The notes: generated by a model not told the origin, from the letters alone. Shown: positions 35,535 to 48,419, counted from the stretch's first letter. The stretch: DNA of 64,000 bases from Macrobrachium rosenbergii (GCF_040412425.1 NC_089756.1:1832498-1896497), one strand, 5' to 3'. Numbers and translations are program-made.

Positions 35535-37060
35535 TTCTTACAGATGCAAAAATGCGGCTCATCATAAAACTAGTCATAATTGGACTCATCTCTTCAGAGG
35601 TGGAGATACAAGAGATCATTGTTGAAAAGACATGGAAATGTCAAAATGATTAAAGACTTAGGAATCATTAGTATACACATATCAACAGTGTTAAACAGTG
35701 AGAAAACATTAAATGCAATTCAAAGGGACATTACATCAGTCCTATAGAAGGGTGATAATAACAGTGTTATTCACTTGTTAGAAAAATTGAACACAGAAAT
35801 AGAAAATAGAGTGAAAACAAGATCAAAGAAATCCCTCTTACCCTTCATTGGAACTGCTTTGAACACATTGTTTGGAGTTGCTACAGAAGAAGCAAATGTA
35901 GAACAGGAAAAAGGAAGAATAGACAGACTGGAAAAATGGGCAGCAGCAAGAGGGACAGTGATAAATAAAGTGATAAAATCACAAAATCAAAATGCAGAAC
36001 AAATAAAAAAAAAACTTAAAAATTTTATAAATCAAGTCAGTCAGAATGTAACAAAAGAACTGAATAAGTTGGAAAACATACAATTTTTAAATACATTTGC
36101 TCTAGAAAGTGAAGTGATATTACAGGAACATAAAATCACATCAAATGCCATTTTGCTTGCTTATAAAGGTATTTTGAGCCCAACACTAATCACTCCTAAG
36201 AATTAGAAGAAATTATTAGGTTTTGCATCATGGAAAAACACTTTCAGCCACTTGTGGAAGATGTATTCATGTACTACAATTTAATAACTGCCAAAGTGCT
36301 TTATGATAAAATTATTTGAATTGTACCTTTCAATACTAGGATCACAAACACATTAATCACTGTGTACCCATTTCCTGTTAATTAATGATCAAGTAATCAT
36401 TCAAAAGGGAACAATCAGGCATTTTGCATTAGAAGAACACGCTCTACTACTGTCATTCTTCACTGATAAACAATTTAATGAATGTATTCTGTTAAAAGAA
36501 CAAGAATATGTATGTAATTTTGATAACCTGTATAAGAATACTAATGCTTATCCCTGTATTCAAGAAATTGTGTTAAACCAAAACCAGAAAAAAAGATGTA
36601 TGTACCACAAATTATGATAAAACATTTGAAGCATTTATAATTGATCAAAAAATCTTTATATTTTCACTAAATATTGTTGTAGCCAAAATTAAATATCACA
36701 AAATTAGCACAGAAATAAGGTTTAACAATGTTAAATCTTTTACATCATGTCAGTTAGTGATAGCAAACCAATTATATTATGAACCTCATCTTTTCACATA
36801 TAACTTTCAACAAACACGTGCCATATAAGAATTACTCATATAAAATAAATGAATTTAAGTTCTCAGTTAGAATTAAAGACGCTTGAAAATTTGAACTGTT
36901 GATGAATATTTCTACTATAAAGAAACTGTCTCCCCAATTTTATCATTAGTAAATCTAATGGTAATAGTGATTACTGTTATTTTGTTTACCATAATAGTGA
37001 GAAATCTTATCAGAAAAATACAAGGGATATTGACAGAACTCAATAATAACAATAGTTAAA
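35535..37060 (+). pseudogene. Gypsy-B env-like glycoprotein (F-type), broken
   Basis: A short signal-like start lies at about 35553, followed by a stop. The frame 35775-36206 has a basic RSKK cleavage-type site and the hydrophobic segment found in Gypsy-A Env. From 36210 to 37060 the similarity to the Gypsy-A Env ectodomain and C-terminal membrane span is visible only across many stops and shifts. The family role is membrane fusion; this copy is heavily degraded. Confidence 0.7.
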
Positions 37061-37303
37061 AACTGATGTTTATTGTTCATATGTGTATTGTCCATATGTT
37101 CACTTAGTATTTGATATTTTAATAGTATTTGATATTTAATATGATTAATTTTTTTGAGAATGTTTTCATGAACTTGTCTTTTTCTCCACAATGGGAGAAA
37201 CAATTTTTATTATATCCATTATTATGTTTTATTGCCAATTTGATTATTACTGTTGTACCCATTTTATTATGTTTAATTAAACATTGAGGACAATGTTTGG
37301 TGA

Positions 37304-38166
<863 letters not shown>

Positions 38167-38299
38167 ACAAAGCCAGAAACGATAAAGCATCTATAAAAGA
38201 AAATAATAAACTTCTTTACATGGGCAACAAATAAAATAAATCATAAGTTGAAGGTGGTAAAGAAACATCACATAAAAAGGTGACATAAGCATAACATTA
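38167..38299. other. Unassigned stretch between Gypsy-B and LINE-X RNase H
   Basis: About 130 bp of AT-rich DNA does not match the Gypsy-B 5' LTR (which is truncated before it) and does not continue the LINE-X RNase H protein in any frame. It may be the true LTR end or a small insertion. Confidence 0.3.
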
Positions 38300-38815
38300 C
38301 AATAGCTTTGAATGACTCCTATAGCGCTTCTGGAGATGCTATAAATCACAAAATTATTACATGAAGCTTCTCTAATTATCTTTATGGCTAATGCTATTGC
38401 ACATAACTCAGCTGTAAATACTGAGGCACTGTCTGGTAGAGAGAACTGATACGTTTTGTCTTGGGATACTGCAGCATATCCCACTCCGTATTGTGACTTA
38501 GATCTGTCAGTGCATATTGTGTAATGTGGACCTTGTTGGATTATATGTTCTAATGTATGTTGTCTGGTGTTCTAGGGTATATGAATAACTTTTTGATAAA
38601 TATTTTAGGTGTGTACAAATTCTCATTTTATTCATTGTCCAAGGAGGAGGTAGTTTTAATATTAAATGTAATTGTATATTTATATTTAGCGACTCAAACA
38701 ATATTCTAGCTCTAATTGGGAAAGGAGGTGGATGATTGTTCATAAACACATCTGTTAATCCAAATAATTTTTTGGCTGGAGAATCATTTGTCTGAATTCT
38801 CAGAGCACTCTTCTC

Positions 38816-38818
<3 letters not shown>
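38300..38818 (-). pseudogene. LINE-X ORF2: linker and first half of RNase H
   Basis: On the minus strand it continues from the RT C-terminal region through a linker (NDSPAKKLFGLTDVF) into the RNase H start: VGYAAVSQDKTYQFSLPDSASVFTAEL-like sequence with the catalytic Glu in the TAELCAI motif, and IYSISRSAIGVIQSY, where Ser-Ile replaces the usual SDSRSA Asp context. It stops where 12784-13416 would take over. Confidence 0.75.

Positions 38819-38907
<89 letters not shown>
38819..38907. repeat. (GA)n array inside LINE-X ORF2
   Basis: An uninterrupted GA dinucleotide array of about 89 bp sits between the RT tail (VAFRSSPTSSLQVE) and the linker of ORF2. The reading frame around it is broken. The array probably expanded after the LINE died. 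Confidence 0.9.
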
Positions 38908-38910
<3 letters not shown>

Positions 38911-40600
38911 TCACCTCATTCAACTTGTAAAGAAGACGTTGGTGATGATCGAAAAGCTACTGAACATATTCTAAGGCCTTCATTATGAACTGGGTCTAAT
39001 GTTTTCAGCATTGCATCTGATGCCGAGCCATATATTTCGCTTCCATAATCACTGATGGACAGCACTGTTGCTTTATACAGCACAGTAAGGGTATGTCTAT
39101 CAGCTCCCCAAGAATGTTCGATAGTTTTTTAATTAGGTTTAATGCTCTTTTACATTTTGATTTCATGTATGTTATGTGGGCTTTCCAGTTCAAGTGAGTA
39201 TCAAATACTAATCCCAAAAATTTTGCTGTTTGGCTAATTGGTGTGGAATGATTTCTGATTTTTAAATCTATTTCTTCACCTTTTTTCCACTTTTTATTTT
39301 TATAAAACATTACTGCTTGAGTCTTTTGTATGAAAAAAAAGCCTACAGATGGGGCCCATTCATCTATTTTTATCATAGTTTTATTAATGATTCATTCTGC
39401 ATGTTTTATGCGAGGTGCTGAATAATATATGGCAAAATCATCCACATAAAGTAAATTTTAATTCTGAAAGGTAGATTATTACTATCATTATTGCTAAAGT
39501 AAACAGTGTGCCACTAAGGACGTTTCCTTGTGGAACACCATTTTCAAGTGGAAATGTACTTGACAATACATCATCAGTTCTCACTTGAAAAGAGCGGTTT
39601 GTCAGAAAGTTTTGGATAAACCTATGTTGATGTCCACAGATGCTGTTTTTATGTAACGTTTTTAATATTGCATATCTCCATGTAGTATCATATGCCTTTT
39701 CAGTGTCAAAAAAGATGGCTATGGTAATTTGTTTTCGTTCAAATCCTCTTCATATGTGGTTTTCCAAGTTAGACAGAGAATCCAGTGTAGATCTGTTACA
39801 TTGTGACTCAACTAACATGTGCCATGTTAGTTGAGCATTTACCATTTTTTCTAGTAAACTGCATAAACAACTTGTTAATGAAATTGGTTTGTAATTGTTT
39901 ACATTACTGGAATCTTTTCCAGGTTTGGGGATAGGAATAATTATAGCTTTACACCATTCATCAAGAAATAAATTTTGAAGCCATAAGTGCTTATAAAACT
40001 CTAATAAGTGTCTTTGCCAAAGGTGCTAAATGGCAGATCATTTCAAAACATATACTGTCACCTCCAGGGGCAGATTTATTGCTGTTCAACAGAGCAAATT
40101 CCAACTCTTCCATATTAAATTTTCTATTATGATATATATCTTTTGTTTAAAAATTTATTGTTATTAATTCTATACTATTTTTCTTTGTGCAGAAATGGTA
40201 TTCTAAATTTTTGTCACTTTTACTTTTCCTAAATTTTCTCCTATTACATTACTTATTTCTTTACAATCAAGTATTCTTTTCCCATCTTTTATTATGGCAT
40301 GTCTAGTTGGTTTAGCATGGGTACCATTTATTTTCCTGAATTTTTCCCATATTTTTCACAAGGGAGCATTATTAGAGAGATCTGATACATATTTCCCCCA
40401 TGAAATGATTCTTCCTTGAATTACTTCTCTTTTAAATTTTGCAGATATTTTGTTATATAGAGATTTTAATGTATCAATTTCTAATAATAATATGGTCATT
40501 TTTTGTAAATTTTCTTCTAATATCAGTAATGTTTTATTTATTTTACTGAACTTTCTATTCAAATTATCTAATCATCTTCCAATTTGGTGTTTTATTTTTA
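38908..40600 (-). pseudogene. LINE-X ORF2 reverse transcriptase
   Basis: Minus-strand pieces in several frames give a non-LTR RT: a KPGKDSSNVNNYKPISLTS-type fingers motif (about 39920), FFDTEKAYDTTW with a catalytic Asp, NGVPQGNVLSGTLF, the YVDD box at 39437-39448, and the thumb FLGLVFDTHLNWKAHI (39005-39376). The longest frame is only 123 codons, so decay is advanced. Confidence 0.85.
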
Positions 40601-41016
40601 TTAATTCTGTTAGTTTTTCAGACCACTATGGGACTCTGTGTATTGTTGGATGAGCTTTTGATTTTGGTATTGCTTTATCAGCAGCATTTTTAAAGAAACC
40701 AACAAGAAATTTATTAGTTTCATTATGGTCTTTTAAATATTCAAATGGTGGGATATTTCTAGTGTGGAATTCATATTGCACCCAGTCTGCTTTATAAGTG
40801 TTATATTGAGGGACATGCTTGGTGGGATGATTCTGTAATAATGAAATTAATATTGGGAAATGAACACTTGTGCAAGTCGTCAACTGTATTCCAATCCAAT
40901 CTGTCTACTATGTTTGCTGTACATAGAGTTAAGTCGATTAAGGAAAATGTTCCATGTGTTTTAGAAAAATATGTGCTGATTTCGTTATTATTTATACAGC
41001 ACATGTCGTATGAATC
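40601..41016 (-). pseudogene. LINE-X ORF2: endonuclease C-terminal part
   Basis: The frame 40801-41034 and the next one (40626-40883) continue the apurinic-type endonuclease: GTFSLIDLTLCTANIVDRL and then SSHQACPSI, matching the end of EN domains, followed by the EN-RT linker. The block is cut at 41016 by CsRn1-D. Its other half is at 47931-48400. Confidence 0.8.
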
Positions 41017-41394
41017 TGTAAAGTCCCCGCTCAACAGGTTCTCTATGGTGAACCTCCCATTTTCTACGGTGCCTTCACAGCTGACCCGAGGTCGCAGTAC
41101 TCAGCCTTATCATCATTATTGTGATTTGTACATTTATTACCTGCTCATTTGCCCTTATACATAGTATATGTGTCAGATTATTTCTTGTCTAATCAACTGT
41201 TGTTAATCATCCTGTTATCTATGTGTACCTGTCCTGTTTTGTGTAGAGAAATAGTTTTGACCTCGGGTCACTTGTAAATTTTGTACTGACGTCCACGTAT
41301 ACGCTAACATCCGCATGCCGCTTTATAAGCGGGTCGCTTCCTCAATAAACTAGTAGTACTTGTCTTCCTGCTCTTTCTTTCAAACCCTCTCACA
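41017..41394 (+). repeat. CsRn1-D 5' LTR
   Basis: It spans 378 bp from TGTAAAG to CTCACA, with a CTTTATAAGC TATA-like element near 41320 and AATAAA near 41344. It gives the uninterrupted version of the site hit in the 3' LTR. Confidence 0.9.
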
Positions 41395-41411
41395 GTGGTG
41401 ACTCCCAGAGC

Positions 41412-41559
41412 CATTAACGGACCTAAACAGCGACTTAGTCTTGGCCCAGTGAACCACCCCATGCCCCTAACGGACTAACTACGGCGCTTTAACAAAGCAT
41501 TCGGGACGTTACCGACCCTCGTCGGCAAATCACTGGCATCATTAGCGGACCCACATGGC
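41412..41559 (+). repeat. Leader motif repeats of CsRn1-D
   Basis: Three copies related to ATTAACGGACTAAATACGGC lie at about 41412, 41465 and 41540. They correspond to the four copies in the CsRn1-C leader although the sequence between them is not alike. The third copy is the most diverged. Confidence 0.65.
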
Positions 41560-41617
41560 ATGCTCCCAAGCGTGTATTGACGAGAGCGTTCCCACACACT
41601 CCAAGTGAGAGTGCGGA

Positions 41618-42558
41618 ATGAGCATGGATGCAGACATTCCCTCCTACATACAAATACCCACAAACTTCTCGGAGGCAGATGTCTCCCTCGCGCATCCCCC
41701 TCTCGAACCCTCCTCCACGCCGAAACCTGCTCGCTCCTCCACGCCGGTACCCACTCCCCGCGTGATGCCCCTCCTGACGGACCAACCGAGGGCTGCCCTC
41801 AGCATAAACTTGCCACCATTCACCCATCAGAACCCAGAGTCTTGGCTCTACAGGGTCGAGGGGCAATTCAGGGTGGCAGGCCTGACCGACGAGGTGTTGA
41901 AGGCGGACATCGCTATCAACGCCCTACTGGAGGAGATATACAGAAAGGTCGCCCCGTGGGTGACGTCAATCACAAGCCCTGCCACCTTCCAAAAATCAAA
42001 GGCCACTCTCGTCAAGACCTGCTCCCTACCGGTCTCCGAGAGGGCCACCTGTACCCTCGACCTCGCCATCAACCCCCCGCAGGACACGAACCTCCTGGAG
42101 ATGTGACATGCCCTCCAGGACCTCCTCCTCCTCCCCGAGACAGACAGCAGCAGCAGGCACAAAGAGATTAGCCTGTTGAGGGAGATCCTCCTGCGGCAGC
42201 TACTCCCGGAGGTTCGTGGACAGATCACGGAGCCCTACACCCTGCCGGTCGAGGACCTGATAAGGACGGCGCAGCAGCTGCAAAGCGGGCATCCACACCC
42301 ACACACCCCATCAACCGTCTCCAGCCGGAGGACCCCACCACAGAGTGCATCAACGTCGTCGCCAGGAGGCGGCCACTCCACCACCAGAAGAAGGAAAGGC
42401 CGGGGCTTTGCTACTACCACCAGAGGTTTGGTAAAGAGGCCCGGAATTGTGAAGCCCCCTGCCTTTTTGCCCATCCAAAAAATGGGGGAGGCAGCAGCCA
42501 ACCTTACAGGCCGCCATGGCAGCAGCACCCAAAACACCCAGGAGCCCCGCACCAGTAG
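41618..42558 (+). pseudogene. CsRn1-D gag
   Basis: The ATG frame 41618-42106 ends in a TGA where CsRn1-C has Trp, then the same frame resumes (LLREILLRQLLPEVRGQIT). Near 42283 the homology steps back one base, and this -1 frame carries the linker and an intact CHCC finger (C-YY-H...NC-EAP-C, 42409-42462), fitting CX2HX9CX3C. The frame ends near 42558 inside the pol overlap. Gag packages RNA. Confidence 0.82.
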
Positions 42559-43090
42559 GCTTCTACGTCCGTGACACTGTCTCCGGCAGGATGATGCTGA
42601 TCGACACTAGGGCAATGCGGTCAGTGTTCCCACCTTCCAGAGAGGACCGCAGATGCCCGCCGGACCTGGCTGCCTCCCTGACGGCCGCCAATGGGTTCCC
42701 CATCCTCTCCTATGGCACCAGGCTCCTGTCAGTCTCCATCCTGGGCTGGAGATACAAGCGGAACTTCATCGTCATGGACGTTAGGACTCCACTCATAGGT
42801 GCGGACTTCCTCGCCCACTTCGGACTGGCAGTCGACCTCAGCCACAAACGCCTGCTGGACACAGAGTCCTGCCAGTCCCTGCCCCTGTCGCCGGGCCCAA
42901 GGGTGCCCACAGTCTGTTCCGTCGCTACCCACCAATATGCTTCCCTCCTGAAGGAATTCCCGGAGGTATTCACACCCGAGCTTCATCAGGTGCCTGGGGC
43001 CCCCACCAAACACAGGATATATCATCACATCAAGACAAGGGGTCCTCCGATGCACGCAAAGTTCCGGAGGCTTCCCCACAGCACCTTCAG
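42516..43090 (+). pseudogene. CsRn1-D protease
   Basis: Pol begins in the -1 frame relative to the CHCC finger. The active-site box reads DTRA (MLIDTRAMRSVF), with Gly replaced by Arg, which should abolish activity. The rest of the domain (YGTRLLSVSILGWRYKRNF, IGADFLAHFGL) is well kept. A frameshift near 43070 separates it from RT. Confidence 0.8.
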
Positions 43091-43745
43091 GAGGCCAAGA
43101 AGGCCTTCGCCGAGATGGAGCATATGGGCATATGCAGGAAGGTCCCCAGCCCGTGGACCTTCCCCCTTCACATGGTGCAGAAAACGGACGGCTCCTGGAG
43201 ACCCTGCGGCGACTGCAGGTGGCTCAACCTCGCTACAGAACCCGACCACTACCCTCTACCAAACATGCAAGACCTGACGACCTCCTTCCACGGGGCCAAA
43301 ATATTTTCAAAGGTCGATCATTTAAAATCATATTTCCAGGTACCAGTAGCTCCAGAAGATATCCCCAAAACTGCCATCATCACACCCTTCGGGTCCTACA
43401 TCTTCGCCTTCTCCACCTTCGGCCTGAGGAACGCAGGGGCGACCTTTCAGAGACTGATGGACAGCATCCTGGGGGACCTGAACTTCTGTGTCTGCTATGT
43501 TGATGATATCCTAATTTTTTCCAGGCCCCACAAGGAACACCTTCGACACATCCGGAAGGTCCTGCAGCACCTGCAGGAGAATGGCCTCGTCGTCAGGTTC
43601 AACAAGTGCACCTTTGGCGTCAATAGGGCTGAATTCCTGGGCCACAAGATATCCCGGGAGGCATCCGCCCAGTTGCATCGAAAGTCGAGGCCGTTGTCAG
43701 GTTCCCCACCCCTACCTCCATCAAGGGCGTACAAGAATTCCCCGG
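43091..43745 (+). pseudogene. CsRn1-D reverse transcriptase
   Basis: The frame 43115-43750 holds SPWTFPLHMVQK, WRPCGDCRWLN, FSKVDHLKSYFQVPV with the first Asp, FGLRNAGATFQRLMDS and CYVDDILIFS with an intact YVDD box. A frameshift near 43660, after FLGHKISRE, scrambles the end of this frame; the thumb resumes in the next frame. Confidence 0.9.
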
Positions 43746-44340
43746 GATGATCAACTACTACAGGAGGTTCATCCCCGGGGTCACACACACCATGGACCCC
43801 CTGACGGAGATCCTCAAGGGCCATCCGAAGACCTTAGTGTGGGGCCCCGACCATAAATGGGCTTTCTCCCTCACGAAGGCCGCCCTCGCCAAGGCAACAG
43901 CCTTGGCTCACCAGGACCCCAGCGGCCCCCTCCAGCTAACAACGGACGCCAGCAATGTCACCTGTGGGGCCGTCCTGAAACAGTTCGTCAACGGAGCCCC
44001 TCAGCCCATTGCCTTCTTCAGCAGGAAGCTCAGCCCCACCGAGTCCCACTACAGCACCTTCGACAGGGAACTCTTCGCGGTGTACCAGGCAGTTCGCCAC
44101 TTCAAATTCCTCCTGGAGGGTATGCCCTTCACAATTTGGACAGACCACCAGCCGCTGGTCCATGCCTTCACAAAGTTGGGGATGCATGGTCCTCTAGGCA
44201 GCAGCGGCACCTCCCGGCCATCGCAGAGTTCACCTGCACCGTCAAGTACCTCCCCGGAAGAACCCAGTAGCTGACGCCCTCTCGAGGATCGAAATCAACG
44301 CAGTGCAGCTCGGGATCGACTAAGAGGACCTCGCCCAGGA
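43746..44340 (+). pseudogene. CsRn1-D RNase H
   Basis: The frame 43747-44274 starts with INYYRRFIPG and gives LTTDASNVTCGAVLKQ, STFDRELFAVYQAVRHF and IWTDHQPLVHAF, covering three of the acidic residues of RNase H. A frameshift near 44175 precedes the end of the domain (RQQRHLPAIAEFTC is in another frame). Confidence 0.88.
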
Positions 44341-45715
44341 ACAGGCCGCCGACCCAGAGATTCCAGCTTAACGCACCACCATCACGTCACTGAAGTGGAA
44401 GGACGTGCCCCTCGCCCCTGGGGGAACAAAACTGTTGAGCGACGTAAGCACTGGCCACCCCCGCCCACTGGTGCCCGCCTCCCGTCGTCGGCTGGTCTTC
44501 GACGTCATCCACGGACTGTCCCACCCCTCCGGCAGGACAACGGCCAGGCTACTGGCGGAGAAGTCCATCTGGCACGGCATACAAAAAGGACACAACGGCC
44601 TGGGCAAGGCAGTGCATCCTTTGCCAGGCCAGCAGAGTAGGGCGGCACACCGAATTGGGGGTGGGCGACTTCCCCCAGCCAGGGAGACGTTTCGGGCACA
44701 TCCACGTCAATGTAGCGGGTCCTCTTCCCCCATCAGGAGGAGCCAGATACCTTCTGACAGTCGTCGACCGCTCCACCAGGTGGCCCGAAGCGACGCCCAT
44801 GGAAGAAGCCACCCCCAGTGCATGCACTGAGGCCCTCCTCTCCAGCTGGATCAGCCGGTTCGGTGTCCCAAACCATATAACCATGGACAGAGGCCCAGCC
44901 TTCCTGTCCGAGCTGTGGACTGCCCTGGCATGCCTGCTGGGGACCACTCACCGCAGCACCACCACCTACAACCCCACAGCCAATGGAATGGTAGAGAGGT
45001 TCCACAGGTCCCTGAAGGCGTCCCTCATGGCTCATTGCACCGCCGACAACTGGAAGTACCAGCTGTCCTGGGTCCTCCTCGGGCTGAGGACCACCCCCCA
45101 GAGCCAACGGCGACCCATCCGCCGCAGAAAAGGCTTATGGGGAGTCCCTCGTAGTCCCAGGCAAACTCATCATTGAGGACCGGGACGACCTAACAACACA
45201 GAGGCTCCGCGACAGGGTTGGGAAGTTCGCCCCCTGCTGGCGGACATATACCAACAGGACATCCCCCTTCATGCCTCCCGGTATTTCCTCCGCCACCCAC
45301 GTCTTCATCAGGAACGATGCCGTATGTCCACCCTTAACCAGGCCCTACAGGGGGCCTTTCCTCGTACTGGAGAGAAACAAGAAGGCATTCCGGGTGGCCG
45401 TTCACGGGAAGGACGACTGGGTGTTGGTAGACCACCTCAAGCCTGCATTCCTGGAGGAAGAAGTCGGGGGTACTTCCCAAAGCCCCCGCAGGAAGCGGCG
45501 CCCCCTCAGCCCACCCCGCCCACAAGAAAACTTGTGGGCGCCCCCGGAAGGCCCCGGGTCCGGGCAGGGGAGCAACCCAAACCTCCCATCCGCAGGGCAC
45601 CAGGTAAGTCGAACGAACCCCCCAGCTGACATTGAGAAGGCGCGGCCCTCTCCGCCGCCCCAGCAGATACCTGCTTTGATCAGACATTACCTACGTCTTG
45701 GGGTGGGAGGAGTAT
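44341..45715 (+). pseudogene. CsRn1-D integrase and C-terminal tail
   Basis: The zinc finger region (HPSGRTTARLLAEKSIWHGI) is shifted after WHGI. The frame 44655-45176 has the DDE core: the first Asp in the HVNVAGPLP region/VVDRSTRW, the second in MDRGPAFLSEL, and Glu in ANGMVERFHRS. A shift near 45105 leads to the frame 45271-45747 with the GPY/F module (RPYRGPFLVLERNKKAF ... WVLVDHLKPAF) and a proline-rich tail. GGGTGGGAGGAG before 45716 is the polypurine tract. Confidence 0.88.
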
Positions 45716-47669
45716 TGTACAGCCCCCACTCAACGGGTTCTCTATGATGAACCTCCCATTTTCTACGGTGCCTTCACAGCTGACCCGAGGTCGCAGTACT
45801 CAGCCTTATTATCATTATTGTAATTTGTACATGTATTACCTGTTCATTTGTCCTTATACATAGTACATGTGTCAGAGTATTTTTTGTGTCTAATCAACTG
45901 TTTTATATATTTTATAAAAAAATGTTATACTGTACCAAAAATAAAAGAAATTGTCAAATTATAGCAGTAAAAAAATTAAATTCTCAACTGAGTTCAAGTG
46001 CACAAGTAAATTAAATCCTTCAAAATATCATTCAATACACACAAAAAATCCTTATGTGAAACTGGGCATCATATCATCAAAAACAAACAAAATTTCATCA
46101 CAATGAGTTCACAAATTTGTATATAACTTCTCAAACATTCATCACCAACTGAGTGAAAAAAAAAAACTAATTCCCTATCTAAATTATTTACTAAATAGTT
46201 AATTATCATAGAGAGAGTAATAATGGTAATTATGCAAACAAAAATTTTATTCACTAGAGAGTTTTCTTAATTTTCAATCTTATAGAAAGATGTAAAAAAA
46301 ATAAAACTTCACTTATTCACACATTTAAAGAGAGAGAGAACAGCAGTTTTCATTTCTCGATAACTCACAGGTTGTTGCTATTACGAAGCTGCCAATCTGT
46401 TGTTTTTCGCTGTGGGTTTTCGCCTTCAGAGTATTGTTGAAAATTCTCTGCGTTGTTTTTCGGTCACACTCGTAATGATAGTTTAACAAACACTCTTCTT
46501 GTTATGGTTGTTGGGGTCTGGCTCAATTTGTTGACGTTAACTGTTCTAAGTGTTTTTGCTTCTTCGGGACACACTAATACTGTTTTTGTGTTAACTTTCA
46601 TTCGAAGCTCTATTGCAGGATTTTATTTCTTCATATAAGTTTTGCTTGCCGTTGTAAAATCTAAGTTTGTTTTGTAGATTTTTGTTTCACTGTAACTTTA
46701 AGTAATTGCACTGATAATTTCGTTAATGTTCTTTTGTTTCGTCTCGCCTTCTGGATCCGGTAAACACTGCCACCATAAATGTAATGCGTCCGATTGAAAG
46801 TATGTTTATTCTCACCTGCAAACCCTTCCAAGTGTAGACTCCACCTTAATGCTTTCTTGTACCTGTTATTGTAGGGGAATTTATTCTCGATGTACTAATA
46901 TCTCTCAGAAAGACGTTATAGAGACAAGCATTTTTAGTTTTCTTGATTTAATGATGAAAGTGGATTACAGTTTAAGTACAATTTTTAGTTATAGCGAGGT
47001 AAACGAAATCACTCTTATTAAAGCAGTTCAACTCAGTCTATTTGGGGAGCAAGAAAGCAAGGGGAGACATAACTCTCCCTGGTGGATGTTAACTCAAATC
47101 TGCCCTCTTCTGCTGCTCTACTGCCTCTCGAACCCCTGGATTTCTTATTATCAGCAATCGCCACCTCCTTCTAGTGTCCTATTGGAAGAATTTATCTGCA
47201 AGGCCTCCCCTCAAACAGTTGATTGGGAAGGACTTTAGTGGGTGTGGTTCAAATCTCTCCTTAGAGGACTTGATTAGAAATGATCTTAGGAGAGGGTGTA
47301 AAAGACCCCCCCTAGAATGTTTGATTGGAGGGTGTTGAAGTACATCACTTTGTCCAGCCCCCAATTTCTTGGAATTTCCATGAAAATGCCGCCTATTGAA
47401 GGCAGGGTTATAGAGATGGCTGGCATTTGCTTTCTGGCGGTGCTGAATCATGACTTGAGTAAGCTAAATCGCGAGGCCACAGTTTCCAAATTTTACGATC
47501 AGTTTTATGGCCCTAGGCTCGATATACTCGCTCACTGTTTTGAGTTTGTGGAAAAAGTTTTATTTCAGTCAGCACTTCTTAGTTCTCAGCAACAACAACC
47601 TAGGCGTTATTATTGTTCTCTCTGCCTCTCCTTTATTCTTTATGTTGCTCTCTCTCTCTCTACTTTCTA

Positions 47670-47712
<43 letters not shown>

Positions 47713-47930
47713 AGTGTCCCTATCTAATTTCCTAACAGTTAATCATCCTGTTATCTATGTGTACCTGTCCTGTCTTGTGTAGAGAAATAGTTTTGACCTC
47801 GGGTCACTTGTAAATTTTGTACTGATGTCTGCATATACGCCGACGTCCGCACGCAGCTTTATAAGCGGGTCGCTTCCTCAATAAACCAGCAGTACCTGTC
47901 TTCCTGCTCTTTCTTTCGCACCCTCTCACA
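45716..47930 (+). repeat. CsRn1-D 3' LTR, split by a 1.8-kb insertion
   Basis: The two parts, 45716-45902 and 47738-47930, together align to the 5' LTR with no lost or duplicated bases. The insertion lies between two GTT triplets. Confidence 0.88.
45903..47737 (-). mobile_element. LTR-plus-leader fragment of a Gypsy-A relative
   Basis: On the minus strand it reads 5' LTR (46780-47737, ends TGTTAGG and CATTACA), then a primer-binding stretch (TGGTGGCAG), then ~0.88 kb of leader, ending where gag would begin. The leader matches 22380-23289 of Gypsy-A, including GGATCCAGAAGGCGAGACG. The LTR shares blocks with Gypsy-A LTRs (for example around 47200-47400) and a (CT)n array near 47677-47707, but is a distinct subtype. 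No gag, pol or second LTR follows. The ORF 46849-47238 is LTR sequence. Confidence 0.8.
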
Positions 47931-48400
47931 AATCTATAAATTCTTCTATTTTACTTCCTGCTCTATTTGAGTCTGTACAATTACAGTTCCACATCGGATT
48001 GTGGGCATTAAAATCACCTACTATTAATGTAGGTTCCTTGGCGTTTTTAAGTAATTCTTTAAGTTTGTCAATGTTGTAATTTTTATTAGGTTGGTTGTAT
48101 AAATTACAAATTACATAATTATCATTTTTTATTTGTATTCTAATACTCAATATTTGCAGATCAGTAAAGCTTACAGGTACTATGTCATAACATACTTTGT
48201 TATGTACATATATAATAGTACCTAAATTTCTTTCTTCCTCTCTAGATGTAGATGCTAAGGTATATTTACCTACTGTAGATATTGTTTTGTTGACATGTTG
48301 TAAACATAATATCATTGGTTCGTACACTTTTAATAATTGTTGTATGTCTCCTAGGTGTAATCAGTCTGCAGACCATTTACGTTGTATAATATAGTTATTG
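47931..48400 (-). pseudogene. LINE-X ORF2 start: endonuclease N-terminal part
   Basis: The minus-strand frame 47926-48327 contains LILCLQHVNKT-type and VICNLYNQPNK motifs and the strand TLIVGDFNAHNPMWNC typical of apurinic-like endonucleases of non-LTR elements. Upstream to 48400 the start region (IIQRKWSAD) is visible past a stop. CsRn1-D cuts the domain after SKIEEFID. Confidence 0.82.
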
Positions 48401-48419
48401 AAAATATTTTATTATAGGG

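Larger units (their letters stand above)
41017..47930 (+). mobile_element. CsRn1-D: CsRn1-clade Gypsy element inserted in LINE-X
   Basis: LTRs of 378-380 bp (41017-41394; 45716-45902 plus 47738-47930) start TGTA and end CTCACA. A 4-bp duplication AATC flanks the element (41013-41016, 47931-47934), and the LINE endonuclease is split exactly there. The primer-binding site TGGTGACTCC at 41396 resembles the tRNA-Trp type of this clade. It has gag with a CHCC finger, then protease, RT, RNase H, integrase and no env. Coding DNA is GC-rich. The 3' LTR is itself split by a 1835-bp insertion. Confidence 0.92.

Noticed and set aside
41489..45687. Long antisense ORFs in CsRn1-D (for example 41489-41866 and 45334-45687)
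   Set aside because: GC-rich coding DNA gives long antisense shadows; the sense frames have clear pol motifs and the antisense ones none.
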